Part shown: positions 8,890 to 22,308 of the stretch, in pieces
Layout of the letters: every line of letters begins with the position of its first letter
How positions within the stretch are numbered: the stretch's first letter is position 1
From: Tillandsia leiboldiana
Lineage: Eukaryota > Streptophyta > Magnoliopsida > Poales > Bromeliaceae
NCBI GenBank assembly: GCA_029204045.2
Contig: CM055066.1
Location: 17,866,484 to 17,930,483 of the forward strand
Direction of reading: 5' to 3'
Length of the DNA stretch: 64,000 nucleotides
Position numbers and translations under genes: made by a program
The notes under the pieces: model-generated
The model's database searches: none
The model's input: only the letters and a program-made list of their open reading frames with translations
What the model was told of the DNA's origin: nothing

Positions 8890-10215
8890 TGTTAAGAAAT
8901 TTGTTTTGGCATATTTCGTGAAAGTGTTGAGTCTTGAAGATTGAAGGTTAAGAAGTTTGGGTTATATATCTCAATCTCAAGAAAGAAGAATTCAAAAGGA
9001 TCAGGTATGTTTAACTAATTAATTTTGATGATCCGAATACTTCTTATAGTGTAGAAACACTTGGATGAATTTTTAATTGCATAAAAATCAAAAAACTTGA
9101 CATACTACATGTTCAGGATCCGGATCGGGCACTACAGTCCGGACCCCGAACATAGGGTAGTTCATGCGCAATTCCAGTCCGGACCGTGGTATTTCAGTCC
9201 GAACCGCGAACGATAATTCTGATGGAATTGCTTGGACAGTCCGGACCGTGGTATTTCAGTCCGGACCCCGAACGTTAATTCTGAAAGAATTGCATGAACA
9301 GTCCGGACCGTGGAAATTACAGTCCGGACCCCGAAGGTATGTTTTTCTGGAAAAAGTCTGTTTCGCTACGACAGTCCGGACCGTCAATTCCAGTCCGGAC
9401 CGTCGTCCTGTAAAATTTCAGAAAATGTTAGTTTTTTATTCTTATCCTCTTCCAACGGTTTCTAACCTATGAATAAACCCTACGATTCATTTTTTAGGGT
9501 AATCCAAAAAAGACGGTCAAAAGAGAAAAATCCACATATAGAGAAGAAAGGAAATAACTAGATTAAATCTATGTTTCTTCATCTATATTGATTAATTTGA
9601 TTCTAGGTTTTCATACTCAGATTTTGAGTAGAATCAAATTAATGAATACTTAGATGGTATTTCCGATCTATCTTTGATCTCAGTATTCGGCGGATCATCA
9701 CCACCCAAAAACAATGATTTTCCCAAAATCGGCGCGTGGACTCGCGTGGCCTTGTGGATTCAAGGTGCTACCGCTCTCGTGGATTCGGAGCGAGGTACGT
9801 TCGTGGATTCGAGACGTGCTACTGGGTGAAGACCGTGGATTCTATTGGACGTCGTGGATTCGACGTTGGACGCCGTGGATTTGGCGTTGGACGCTAATCG
9901 TGGATTCGAGGAGCGTTGCAGAGCGAGCGGAGAAGATCTACTAGGAGCGTATGGAAAAAGGTCGAGTCGTCCGTGAGTACGGTATATCACCATTGTACGT
10001 GTGTTAATTCTAGTGGATTTCACCGTGTTATCGGTCCCGTGGTTTTTTACTCCGGTGTTGGAGTTTTCCACGTAAAAATCTTGCGTGTTATATTATCATT
10101 TCCGCATTGGGTTTTATTACGCAACGATTTTTGAGTGTTTATTGTTTACACCTATTCACCCCCCCTCTAGGTGGTTTTTCCCCTATTTAGATCCATATCT
10201 TAACATAACCCAACA
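8890..10215 (+). repeat. 5' LTR of copia B (1326 bp)
   Basis: TGTTAAGAAATTTG to ATAACCCAACA, followed by the PBS. It contains a TCCGGA array in the GTCCGGACC form (9115-9405), a TATA-like CCTATGAATAAACC at about 9466, the 15-bp hairpin (9591-9643) and the GTGGATTCG repeats. The 3' LTR has the same net length once C and its duplicated 5 bp are removed. Confidence 0.95.
9591..9643 (+). other. 15-bp stem hairpin in the LTR leader of B
   Basis: ATTAATTTGATTCTA pairs with 9629-9643. Relative to A, one G-to-A in the left arm is matched by C-to-T in the right arm. The same sequence is at 34721-34773 and 52107-52159. Confidence 0.6.
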
Positions 10216-10229
10216 ATTGGTATCAGAGC
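10216..10229 (+). other. Primer-binding site of B
   Basis: ATTGGTATCAGAGC directly follows the LTR. TGGTATCAGAGC is complementary to the 3' end of plant initiator tRNA-Met, the usual primer for minus-strand synthesis. Confidence 0.9.
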
Positions 10230-10239
10230 TAGAATAGGA

Positions 10240-12213
10240 TTGTTAACAATATCTGAAGGTGGAAACATCAACAGACCCCCGTTCTTCGATGGAACAAACT
10301 ATGCCTACTGGAAAGTACGGATGAAAGCATTTCTTATTTCCATCGACGAACGGGTGTGGCAATCAATTGAGTTAGGGTGGTTTTATCCAACTGAAATTAT
10401 TGTTGATGTTCACACCATCAAACCTAGGTCGAAATGGACCAAGGAAGAGATAGACTTATCTTCTTACAATGGCAAAGGAATTAACGCTTTATTTAATGCC
10501 TTGTCACAAACGGAATTCTCTCTCGTCTCGGCATGTGAGACTGCTAAAGAAATCTGGAATGTTCTTCAAGTTACACATGAGGGAACTAACCTTGTGAAGA
10601 TTCAAAAGCTGCAAATGCTTACGAGCAGATTTGACTCTATTTTCATGGCAGAAAATGAATCTTTCACAGATTACTATACACGATTGCAAAACATCGTAAA
10701 TACATGTGCTAACTTGGGAGAGAAAATTCCAGAATTTAAAATTGTAAGAAAGATTTTAAGAACTCTTCCTGAAAGATTTCGTTCCAAGGTTACGACCATT
10801 GAAACTATTAAACACCCGGACGAAATTCGTGTAGAAGAATTAGTTGGTTCATTGCAAACATATGAAATGACATTTCCTACTAACTATTCTTCTGGAAAAG
10901 CATCTACTTCTAAGTCTTCAGGTTTTGCGTTGAATACAACAAAAGATGAAGACGCGGATTCATCCTCCTCAGACGATGACGAGAACCTATCTATGGAGGA
11001 CTTTGAGAAGCAGCTTGCTCTCTTGACAAGAAAATTTTGCCGAAACTTTCGAAGGGGTAATTGAAGTAAAACTCCATCCTTCGGAAAGTGGAAGAAAGGC
11101 AAAGGTTTTTTAAGCCAAAAGTCAAGAAAGCAAGAAAGCTTTTCAAAGGATAAGAAAAGCTTAGAGGGACAAGTCCAATGCTTCAAGTGCCGAGGATACG
11201 GCCATATCTTAACGGAGTGTCCAAATAAGAATCCGTCAAAGAAGAAAGCGATGCAAGCCGTCACTTGGGATGACACCTCAACGTAAAATGAGTCATCTTC
11301 AAGTGATGAAGAGAATAACGCAACAGCATTCCACGCGTCCACATCTTCACCCTTCATGTGCTTAATGGCAAGTACATTCGATTCATTGTCCAACTCCTCC
11401 CAGGTTGAAAAAACTGCAACGAACGATGAATCGAGTAACTCTGAAAGTGAAGATTTTGCTCTAGCCTACCATAAGCTTTTGAGGGATTCAAAGAAACTAG
11501 CTAAGCAAAACAAGGGGTTGAGAGGGAGATTGCAGGATCTCGAAGAAGAAGTAAAAACGGCAACTTCTCTCTCGACCGGTCTTGAAGTGGAAAGGAATAA
11601 CCTGATAAAAGCAAATGCTTCACTTCAAGAGAAAAATGAGCATTTCGAGAAGATACATGTAACAATGATTGACAAAGCTGGTTACTTCTTGAAGCTCTAT
11701 ACCGAGGCCCGACAGGAGAAAATGGAAATGACGAAGACCATTTTCCAACTCAAGGATGACTTAAAGAGTTTTTCTTCTGGAAGGAGCAAGTTGGATAAAT
11801 TGCTTGGTCTTGGTCAAACAAACCGATTCGGCCTCGGATACACTCAAACTGGAGACAGTCCAAGTTCAAGTGGAACAGTTTTTGTGCCCTAGTCGGTATC
11901 TCCTCCTCCGACAACGGAAATCATTGTATACAACGACAACCACCTTACCTCACCCTCTTCGGGATCGTCAAGTTCAAAGTTATGTTTTCGTTGTGGTTTT
12001 GCAGGGCACATTAGAAGAAATTGCAAGATGGGAGCAAAACGATCAACTCAAGCACATCTTGCAACAACTACCAAAAAGGTGATTCCCCGGAAATCAAAGA
12101 AGGATCTTTCAAAAGGAAAGAACATTGGTAGTAAATCAAACAAGACGACGACGTCAAGGAAAAGCGATGAATCAATCAAGACGATTTCACCAAGGAGAAT
12201 AACTTCATGAACA
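10240..12213 (+). pseudogene. Gag of copia B, four in-frame stops
   Basis: One reading frame runs from about 10240 into pol but carries stops at 11062 (TGA), 11284 (TAA), 11890 (TAG) and 12208 (TGA). Domains: the N-terminal DUF4219/UBN2-type Gag core beginning with NINRPPFFDGTNYAYWKV, a first CCHC knuckle CFKCRGYGHILTEC (about 11180-11221), a coiled-coil region (about 11490-11790) and a second knuckle CFRCGFAGHIRRNC (about 11983-12024). F has ATG where B has TTG, so the start codon seems lost too. It would have been the capsid and nucleocapsid protein. Confidence 0.88.
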
Positions 12214-15200
12214 TTGCCGACGCAGTCCAAAAAGGTTTGGGTGCGCAAAGGTGAAATCTTCCCTTGTCTTGTTGTTCATACTTCTTTACATGCTTATGAC
12301 AATTCGTCTTGGTATCTGGATAGTGGGTGTTCCCGTTACATGACCGGTGACAAAAACTGCTTTCAAAATTTAGAGAAAATCTCCGGAGGACATGTTGTTT
12401 TCGGAGACGGCCGTTCTTCCAAAATTGTTGGAAAGGGAACAATCGCTATTCCAGAAGGCCCGGTTTTGAACAATGTCTTATTTATTGAAGGCCTAAAGAC
12501 TAACCTCATTAGTATAAGTCAACTTTGTGACAATGGTTTCTCAGTTAATTTTTTCTCTATAGAATGTATTGTAACTGATAAGAACCATGATTTCTTTTTG
12601 AAAGGGGTTAGGTCAGAGAATAATTGCTATGTTGTTTCAAATAAAATTTCTGAAAAATGTCACATAGTTTCTTTGGATAATGAAACTCTTTGGCATGAAA
12701 GACTAGGTCACATTAATTTTAAAGAACTAGCAAGGATTTCAAATAAAGACGTGGTTAAGGGGGTTCCTACACTTTTATTTAAAGAAAATATTGTGTGTGG
12801 TGGTTGTCAAAAGGGAAAACAATCAAGGGCTGCACACAAGAACTTGAACCACGTTGGTACCAATCGGCCCTTGGAATTATTGCACATGGACTTAATGGGG
12901 CCGACTCGTCAACCATCCTTGGGAGGTAAATGGTATCTTTTTTTGTTGGTTGATGATTTCTCTAGGTATTCATGGGTAACTTTTTTAAAAGAGAAAGCGG
13001 ATACTTTCGACTCTTTTCATGAGGTTTGTCATCGTATTATGAATGAAAGAAATGAAAAGATCGTTCGTGTTCGAAGTGATAGAGGTGGAGAATTCATTAA
13101 TTCTAAATTCATTGATTTTTGCACATCCAATGGTATAAAACATGAATTCTCAGCACCCTATACACCTCAGCAGAATGGTGTTGTCGAGCGCAAAAACAGG
13201 GTTGTTCAAGAGATGGAGCATGTGATGCTTCATAGCCGGAATTTACCGTTATATTTTTGGGCTGAAGCTGTGAACACCGCCGTCTATGTAATTAATCGAG
13301 TTTATTTGCGCCCGGGAACTTTAAATACACCATATGAGCTGTGGTTTTGTAGAAAACCTAATATCAAACATTTTCGTATCTTTGGGAGTCGCTGTTACAT
13401 TTTGCGTGACCGCGAAAATCTTGGAAAATTTGACTCTCGAAGTGACGAAGGGATTTTCATGGGTTATTCTACAAACAGCAGAGCATATCGGGTATTTAAC
13501 ATGAAATCTAAAACGATGGTAGAATCTATAAATGTTAAAGTAGATGAAGCTTTTTACTTTGCATCTGATAAATCTACCCCTGATATGTCTCTAGATGATG
13601 ATTCTCCTGCAAATGCATCTTCTCATAATAATTCTTCCGATAATATAGATGCATCTAATGGTTCTTCAAGTTTATCTGATGTGCAGGAATTATCACTTGT
13701 ACCTCCGAGTACTCCGTTACCACAAACGTTACGCATCTCCAAGGATCATCCGGAATCTAATATTATTGGAGACCCACAAGGAGTCAGGACTCGGAGACAG
13801 TTGGTTTGTGGAGTCGCATGTTACGTCTCCATGATAGAACCAAAGAACATCGATGAAGCTCTTCAGGATGACTACTGGATTGAAGCAATGCAAGAAGAGC
13901 TCCATCAGTTTGAAAGAAACAAAGTCTGGGAATTAACGAAGCCACCGAAGCAACACAACGTGATTGGTACTAAGTGGATTTTCAAGAATAAGAAAAATGA
14001 GGATGGTACCATCATCAGGAACAAAGCACGATTAGTTGCTCAGGGCTACTCGCAAATTGAAGGAATAAACTTTGATGAGACGTTCGCCCCAGTTGCTCTA
14101 CTCGAGTCAATTCGTATCTTATTCGCAATTGCTTGTCACTTTAAAATAAAACTCTTTCAAATGGATGTTAAGAGCGCGTTTTTACATGGGTATTTAAACG
14201 AGGAAGTTTATGTGGTTCAACCGAAAGGTTTTGTAGACTATAAACGACCTAACCATGTTTTTCGTTTGAAAAAGGCTCTTTACTGTCTAAAACAAGCACC
14301 GCGAGCATGGTACGAAAGGCTAACAAAGCACCTATTGGAAAAGGGCTACACTCGAGGGGGAGCAGACCGGACTCTCTTTGTCAAGCATTATCAGGATAAT
14401 TTCATTGTAGCACAAATCTATGTCGATGACATTGTATTTGGTGCAACTAGAGACAATGATGCTTCTAAATTCGCAGAAACCATGGAAAGCGAATTTGAGA
14501 TGTCAATCAATGATGGGCGAACTGACATACTTTCTTGGATTGCAAGTAAAACAAAATGATGATGGCATCCATTTGTGTCAATCCAAGTATGCAAGGGAGT
14601 TGGTGAAAAAATTCGATTTAGAAAACTCTAAAGATTTTCCGAGTCCTATGGAAACGAGCAATAAGGGATTAGGAAGTGAATCTCTTACTGAGAGTGTAGA
14701 CGAGAAACTGTATCGCAGCATGATAGGAAGCCTACTCTATCTCACGGCTAGTCATCCGGACATATCCTTTAGTGTTAGAATTTGCGCGAGATATCAATCA
14801 GCACCAAAGGAGGTTCACCTGAAAGCGGTGAAAAGGATCATCCGGTACATCAAAGGAACTTTGAATTTCGGAATTTGGTATCCTATGTGAACAACGCTTG
14901 ACATTATAGGATATTCAGATACCGATTGGGCAGGATCTGTGGATGATCGGAAGAGTACGAGTGGTGCATGTTTTTATCTTGGCCATTGTCTTGTTGCATG
15001 GAATAGTAAAAAGCAAAACTGCATTGCACTCTCGACTGCCGAAGAGGAATATATTTCAGCGGGTAGTTGTTCAACCCAACTCATTTGGATGAAAAGTGTG
15101 TTGAGCGACTTCCGGATTTCAGCAACTTCGGTAACGATTCTTTGTGACAACACAAGTGCTATAAATATTTCTAAAAATCCTGTGTTGCACTCGAGAACAA

Positions 15201-15370
15201 AACACATTGAACTTAGATATTATTTTCTAAGAGAGCTAGTTGAGTCAAATATTCTTCAAATTTCTTACATTTCAACTGAAGATCAATTAGCTGACATCTT
15301 AACAAAACCCTTGGATCAAAAACGATTTATTCATTTGCGTAAGGCAATTGGAATGCTTTCTTTGAAATAA
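12214..15370 (+). pseudogene. Pol of copia B (protease, integrase, RT, RNase H), broken late
   Basis: Open from 12214 to 14559. Protease has WYLDSGCSRYMTG. The GAG-pre-integrase zinc finger (HERLGH ... CGGCQKGK) is complete, and integrase has HMDLMGPT, RSDRGGEF and VVERKNR. RT has QMDVKSAFLHG and YVDD. A 4-nt duplication (TCAATCAATG, about 14506) shifts the frame. A TGA at 14888-14890 interrupts RNase H, and the last part (to TAA at 15368-15370) is open again. The gene follows gag in the same frame, as in a single gag-pol polyprotein. Despite these breaks it preserves more of pol than any other copia copy here. Confidence 0.92.
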
Positions 15371-16307
15371 TTCCTTTTTGAAATCATTGCTTAAGTTTAG
15401 GTTTTGTTTTTGTGTTTTTGTTCAGTATCTATGTTTGTACATAGAACATTAATTGAGCATTAGAATTATTGACTTTAATTGCATCCTTTCATTAAATTAG
15501 AAATTTATTATGCTTTTGATATCATAATAATTCATTTGATGCAATGATCATTTATGTCAATTAAGTCATCTTTGTTTTGATCAAAGTCAATTTCTCTCTC
15601 AAATGATCTCTTGGTTTAGTTTTTATCTTATTTGACAATTGAGTCGAGTATGAAATTGAGATCAATTTTTGGTTGAATACTTTATATTTTAAATAATTGA
15701 TAGCCATTTGAGGGGGAGTAAATGAAAATTGTTATGCTCAAAAGATGTGGAAAGAGTTACATCCCAATGAGGAGTGTGAAAACTACCACCACATGGAGGA
15801 AAGAGCTACTACCTCGGTCGTCCGAGTACTGTGTGCAGCTATACCACATGTATACCAAGCATGGTTTTTCAAGTTGATTAGATAAAATGCTGTTTGGAAT
15901 ACTTGACTCTGTCAAATTCCAAGGTTGGTACAAGGTGGGGATTTTATTGAAAGATGCTCAAAGAGCCACTCCTTACAATAATTTGACTAGATATATTATC
16001 TAACTTATTTGGGATTTCAAACATCTATTGATCTTGGTATTTCATTTTCTTTACCAAATTGATGATTTGATAAAGGCATTACTCATAAGATCATGATAGA
16101 TGTAATTGAACTTGTTCAACTTTAAGGGATTTAATTCTTATAAATTTCTGTTTCATTTTTTGGATATTATTGATAGATTTAGCATAATCTATTTCTTTTG
16201 ACATGAAACGATGATTTTAATTTAAAGTTGATTCACAGAAGTGCTTACAATCTTTTTCTGGATTTTCTAGAATTTTTCGGAATTTTTCTGAAGAAAAAGT
16301 TTGTTGC
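15371..16307 (+). other. Non-coding spacer of B between pol and the internal promoter
   Basis: Homologous to 1725-2657. It contains the purine tract GAGGGGGAG (about 15710-15718) and the TCGT-loop hairpin (15813-15826). No ORF of interest. Confidence 0.7.
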
Positions 16308-16425
16308 CGATCTGGACTGGATAATCCGATCCGGATCCCGAACGCAGGAATTTCCTGCGGGTAGCCGATCCGGACTGGATTCACGATCCGATCCGGACCG
16401 CGGCTAGGGTTTCTTATAGAACAAA
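16308..16425 (+). promoter_or_regulatory. Putative internal promoter of B
   Basis: Four boxes of the GATCCGGA type (one degraded to GATCTGGA) at about 16311-16397, followed by a TATA-like TTCTTATAGAAC at about 16410 and a leader matching that of A. The TATA-like site is weaker than TATATA in A. Confidence 0.45.
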
Positions 16426-16535
16426 AGGGTTTTGATTTTCTTTTACTGCAATCTTTTGTTCAAAAGTTTCCAGAGCTTCTGTCTCTAGAAATCAACCGAT
16501 TTGGAGCCTTTCAAACTCAGGTTCTTCGATTCCAA

Positions 16536-16916
16536 GTAAGTTTTCTTGATCAAAAACTCGGTTTTTCACAGTTTTCACTATTTTGCTCAAAACGTGATGG
16601 AAATCTTGTAACTTTTTCGTTTGAGATTGGTTTTTGCTCAAATTTCTTTTGAAATAAGAACTCTGGGTAGATTAGTTTTGATTATATGCTAGGTTTTCTC
16701 TTGATTAACGGATTTTTAGGCTTCGATTTCTAAAAATTCAGTTTTAGGGCATATAATAGGAATTTTTGAAAATCATGGGATTGATCTATCTTTAAAATTC
16801 TTTTTGCAAAACTAATTTGATTCCTAGTCTCTCTACACAATAACGATTGTTTGGGTACAATTTTTCCAATTTTTGAAAATTAATAATTTTTCGTGTTCTT
16901 GAGTTCTTGCTCACAG
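16536..16916 (+). other. Predicted 5'-UTR intron of B (381 nt)
   Basis: GTAAGT donor at 16536, CTCACAG acceptor ending at 16916, same length as in A. The extra-ORF ATG is at 16945. Confidence 0.5.
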
Positions 16917-17406
16917 GTTGCTCTTGACTAACGCACTTGCAGGGATGGTTTTTACTTGGATTATTGTGATCATTGTACCATTAGTAGGAACTCGAGCATC
17001 TGTTAAAAAGGAAAAAGATGGAACTAATCAAGAAGAAACAAAGAATGTCCCTCAAATTGAGTCAGAATCAGAAGATGAAGAGGATTGGGACACATTTTGT
17101 AAAGAAGTACAACAGGCTGTTGATGACGAAGATAGGTTCTATTTAAAGAACAAAAAGCTGATGAAGTCTTCTTCAACAACAAAGCAGTACACTAGGCGAA
17201 AGAATTCGAGGGGCACTGGAATTCAGATTAATGAACCCCTCGACAGAGCACGCTCTCTGCCTAGAGAACATCCATGGAATGAAGGTCAATATGCACCGTC
17301 AGCGTCCACACAATCCCCTTTGACCTCCAAGAGAAACACCACAGAGGCTGATATACTATCTATCCAACGAGAACAGAGAAAAATGTCTGCAGAACAAGAA
17401 AGAATG

Positions 17407-20400
17407 TGTCACGCCCCGGGGTCGAAACTGCGACCCGGGCTCGCCAACAGATCCGCCACCTATGCCAAACCCGCATAGGCGAAGCGTCCTACCTGCAAAA
17501 AGAGCTACAGCTAACAGATATCAGAGCTAAAAGATAAAACTGCTATAGAAATAATATCAACCACTGTACAACTGAAGATATAACAACAAGGTCCATCTCC
17601 CAAAAATGATAATCATACAATAACCTCGAGTACGAACTCAGCTCAACAGGGAGATATCTCAACTAAAAGAAAGTGTACCAGCTCTCAATACATCATATCC
17701 TCACTACATCAGTCTCTCAAAAGAGGAAATGAATACTAATCTACCGACTATACTGAAGATCTCCTCAAAAGGGGGGGGGGGTACCGCTACTCTCCAATGA
17801 GTCAGGATCTAGCTCGCTACTCCCTCACCGCGAACAGCAACCGCAGAAACGGCAACACCCGCCAAGACTCTGCAAAACAAGGGAGAGAAAGGACAAAAGG
17901 GGGAAAACCCCCGACGGGCGTGAGAACTACGCAAAAAGGGAGTTCTCAGTGGGTATCGCCAATAGGCCCGACGATCTGCCCACCAAGACCACTAGAGGCA
18001 AAAGATAACTAATGCAGTAAGACTTAAAGAAGAAGCAGATGACACTCTACAGCTACCATGCCTCTATCTGAATGCTCAAATGGGGAAACTCTGATAAATA
18101 TATGCAACACTCGCACACGAGGTGCTTAATCGACCCAATCGAGCTGACTGCCACATCGGGTCCAGTCAAACCTGCGCCCACCTACAACCACCTCCCGCTG
18201 ACGGGCAGGAATTACGTAGGGCGTCCAAACGGACTAACTCGCTATTGAGTAGTGGCTCATGCAGGCTATAGTCATAATCCATGCTCTCTCTCTCAGTACG
18301 GATAGACTCAAGATGCTCAACCTCTCACACAAAGGTCAAAGAACTCGCAACGACCACGGGACCGCCGTCAAACCCCGAACGGTTCCCAACAACACTAGTA
18401 CTGGTCTAAACACAATTGAAAGTATGCATCAGTGTCTAGAAGCCTGCCTAAATAACCCAATCCGACCACCTGTAGACACTGGTACTGCCTGCTCTGCCTG
18501 CCGCAACGGGTATGCCAGCTGATGCATAACACCGAAGCAAAGGAGTCTCAAGGACTCAAAGTCTGTCTGGCTCTGCCTGCCGCAACGGGTATGCCAGCTG
18601 ATGCATAACACCGAAGCAAAGGAGTCTCAAGGACTCAAAGTCTGTCTGGCTCTGCCTGCCGCAACGGGTATGCCAGCTGATGCATAACACCGAAGCAAAG
18701 GAGTCTCAAGGACTCAAAGTCTGTCTGACGCACACTCCGGAGTGGTACTCGAGGGGAGCGACCCACACGAGTAAAGTAAGTAGCCGAAAGTAATATGATG
18801 TAGCAGGACTGGATCATGACTCTGATCAAAGTGGGAAAACTCGTCCACTAAAGGGAAACCCGATCCCTACACGGATACAACAGTAAATGATAAGTGGAAA
18901 CTCCATCCACTAGGGGAAAGTCTAATACCCAATCTGATACATCAATAAATATCCGGTCAACCGCCCAATATCCGCGGTTACCGCAATACCCTGCCGTCCA
19001 CAACCAAAGTACTATAACCGACCTCCGGTCAACCGCCCAAAGTCCGCGGTCACCGCCAAAACCCTGCCAGCCGCAATCTAGCACAACCCGTCCCTGTCAC
19101 CAATGTCCCTGCTACACTACCCCAGACCCCTGCTCGCACCCGAGCAACACAGACCGCCTGACTAACAAGAAGGAGAAAGGAATAACATGGTTTCTCCTAA
19201 GTCAAGTTCCAATATGTAGTGCAGCAGTAAAAGATGGCCTAACTATATGTCCATACACATATGTCCATACAAGCATGCATTTGTCCTCAAAGCAAAATAA
19301 AGAAAGATAAACCTCATGCCGAAATTATCAATGACCATACCTGTCCATAATCCTCAATCCAAAACGGCTCCTCAGAGTAGAACCTGCACATAACTACATA
19401 ATCCTATCCCAATGCATAAACCAGCCTCATAGAAGGTTATGTGCTAATATGGCATGATAATTAATCATATATGGTAACCTTGCCTTAGGTGGGCTTCCAC
19501 TAATCACCAACATGAATATTTGATTATACCATTGTCATACTATGAGAAATTCACTTGCAATTTCCATAAAATCCTCACTTTTAAACTTACCGATCAATTC
19601 CAGCTATTGTACCGTACACCTGCATGCAATGCCAACATATAACAATATAGAGAACCGTCCACCGGTTCCGGGAATAAGGCACCCACCTGAAAAGCTGACT
19701 GTCCAAAGCCCAACAGCTGAAAACACCAGATAACTCTAAACCCTTGCTCCAATAAGTTCAGCACACCCGTAACTCTCCTGGCACAATACAAAGTCCATTA
19801 TTACACATACATTCCAAAATCTGCTCTCACACACACATACCACAACAGTCCCAGAAATGCTTAATTTTCACCTGCAGCAAGAGCCCAGAAAATTCCCAGA
19901 AAAATATCACCGTGATCCTCGCGTCGCTAGCTTCGCAACGGTAGCTTGCACGCCCAAATCTGAGTTCGGTAAGCCAAGATATAAATTCGACAAGGTGGTA
20001 CACTCACAAGATTTCAGCACAAAAAGACTATAGCACTGTACACAGAGAAACAGTGATTTTCACCTCTGATGAAATCTCAGAAAAATCCAAGAAAAATATG
20101 AGCGCGTTCCTTGCGATCTGAAGATGAAAAAGTTGTATAAGCTCGTTTCCGTCTGACGCTCGTGCGCAAAGATATGGCCAAAACACCTCGATGCTGTCCC
20201 ACAAAGCCAAACAGAAAATGGGTCACAGTGTTGCCTCGGGATCCGTGCCAAAAACTCGCAATGGGAAAGCACGATCAAAATGAAAGATGAAGCCCTACCT
20301 CTTAGGAGTCCGTCGGCGCAAGAATCACAGAAAAAGGATCTCGGGGTAGCCCAGGGGAGTCAAAACACTGCCGCTGCGACGAAGAAGAACACAGGAATGC

Positions 20401-21516
20401 AACGTCGCGCCGCGCCGTAAAATCCAGAACCTCGGGATGCGTGCTCCTAAAATCGTAGAACTTGGCAGGAAGATCAAGAATTAAGAGATGAACAAGTCTT
20501 CTTCAAGGTGCTCGGGCAGATGGTGCGTGGGCTGAGAGAAAAGAGCCAAAGAAGAGGGCTCGGGCTGCCTATTTATAGGCTGAGGAAACAATTGGAAAAA
20601 TTCCCATTGTGTCCCAACTTTCGGGCGCCCGATCCGGCCCGTCCATCAGCGCCCGAATCCACCACGGCGCGCCACGTCACCCCGAAACAGCAAACAGCAA
20701 AACCAGCAACCCACGCTGCGCCACGTGGCCCGCGTCCACAGTGCGGGTGGTTGGCGCCAGCCAACCACGAGCTGACACGTGGCACTCCCACGCACGGTCC
20801 CCCCGCGTCAACGCCTCGGGAACCGTGCCCACCTGCTGCCCGCCTGCCCCGCGCGTACGGCCACCTACCCCGGTCACCTGCTCCGCTCCCTGCGTGGACC
20901 GCGCGCACGACGCCGCACCAATAACCGGCTGCCACGTGTCCACCCGGTTCACCGTGCACCCGGGCCCAAAATCCGTGGACCGCGCCTGCTGCGCCGGCCA
21001 ACAGGAAAGGGCCACGTGGCCCGCTCCCGGCGCACGCCCTCCACGGTGGACCGCGCACCAGCCCGCGCCTTCCGCCGCCTTCCGCCGCCTTCCGCCGCTG
21101 CCCGCCGCTGCCGGCCGCCGCCGGCGATCGCCGGAAACACTGTTCCGGCGATGAACAGTAAAATTACTGTAACAGCTCCGAAAAATACAAGTAAATAGCC
21201 CATCTTGACCGTTTTCGCGCGCTGATTCCAAATCCGGCGTCCATTTTGCCAAATTCCAATCCTATAATTTGCCGGAGGCTCCCGAAAAGGTATTTTTAAT
21301 CCGAATTTCGCGCCGAGCCTAAATTTGATATCCACTCTGCGCGTAAACTCTTCTAAACATCCGACGGGGTCCCCCGATTACCCACGTGATCCATTTTAAG
21401 CCCCGAGTCCATCTCTTGTGTCCAAATTGGCGCGCGAACACCGCCGACATGCCACGTAGGCTTCCAGAAGCTGCTGGTCACACTGTAGAAGCCCTGCAAA
21501 GATCCGGGTCACCACA
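17407..21516 (-). mobile_element. Solo LTR of the giant-LTR Tekay family (4110 bp)
   Basis: Reads TGTCACGCCCCGGGG ... GGGTCACCACA on the plus strand, the reverse complement of a C-family LTR. It is flanked by GAATG at 17402-17406 and 21517-21521, so it is a clean solo LTR left by LTR-LTR recombination. Much of it resembles the LTR of C closely, but the GC-rich U3 part (about 20600-21130) is diverged. Four CACGTG boxes and a TATA element (CTATTTATAGG on the plus strand, about 20570) mark the promoter, which points left. Confidence 0.93.
18492..18728 (-). repeat. 79-bp tandem repeat, three copies, in the solo LTR
   Basis: Units begin at 18492, 18571 and 18650 with CTCTGCCTGCCGCAACGGGT and are nearly identical. 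The matching part of the C LTR is single copy, so this expansion is specific to this LTR or its subfamily. Confidence 0.9.
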
Positions 21517-21632
21517 GAATGTCCACAAACATTCACAAGATGAAAAGAAAATGTTCCAAAATATCAGGAATGCTCAAAGGAATTTTGAACAAATTGAACT
21601 GTAGCAGTTCAGACCAGTCTGATATCGAATGA

Positions 21633-22308
21633 TCATTTGCTCTAATGATCTGATCTGTGGTTTCTGTGTTTTTCTAACTTTCTTTTCCTTCTGTGCAGGT
21701 TTAAATTTTTTTTTAACTCTCCTTTTATTTTGTAATTTTGACTTGTTTTGTGACAAAAAGGGGGAGAGAGAGACAAACAATGACAAACAATGCAATGGTT
21801 GTGCACTTTGAACAAGTTTGTGAACTTTGAACCTATGAAAGGTAAGTATGACTTCAACTTTGGTTTTGTATTGTGATTGCATGCATGCCTCGACTAACTA
21901 TTCGACTAACTATTTGGGCATTTATTATTACTAACAAGTTGTTTGATTACTAACAAGTACTATGACATTTGAATTTATTGCTTAGAAGATATGTCTACTT
22001 CTGATTATGATATCTTAATACATATCTGAGTTCATAAATGTCATAGTAAGTATAAACTCTATCTCTGTTGGTTTTGAATGCTAAATATTCTTGAGGTATC
22101 TAACGATCTCTTTTGTCAAAAATAATTTCTTTTTGCAGAGAGTACAGATGTCTAAGTCTAGAGTCTGTTTTAGGAGTTTATCTCATGTACTTATTTCCTG
22201 GTTCTTAAAATGTAAATTTTTGTTGTATGGTGATAGCAACAAAAATATCTTTTTGAATTTTCTTGAGTGAATTCTCTGTTTTGTCACGAAACCACCAAAA
22301 GGGGAGAT
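21633..22308 (+). other. Spacer of B between extra ORF and 3' LTR
   Basis: No ORF. Purine tract AAAAAGGGGGAGAGAGAG at about 21755-21772 after TTTGTGAC, and terminal polypurine tract CCAAAAGGGGAGAT at 22295-22308. The latter has one G fewer than in A and A'. Confidence 0.7.

Larger units (their letters stand above)
16945..21632 (+). pseudogene. Extra ORF of B, interrupted by a solo LTR
   Basis: The 5' part is 16945-17406 and the 3' part 21522-21632 (TGA at 21630-21632). It starts MVFTWIIVIIVPLVGTR and goes almost directly to the acidic segment SESEDEEDWDTF and the Arg/Ser region shared with A. It therefore lacks both the low-complexity region and the central domain of A'. After the insertion it resumes with the coiled-coil end (CSKISGMLKG). 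Removing the solo LTR and one GAATG copy would restore the frame junction, so the insertion is what killed it. Confidence 0.75.

Noticed and set aside
12208..12210. Programmed stop between gag and pol of B
   Set aside because: Three other in-frame stops in gag show general decay, and there is no conserved readthrough context to compare.
18492..18728. CRISPR-like array
   Set aside because: Three contiguous 79-bp tandem units with no variable spacers, inside a plant LTR.
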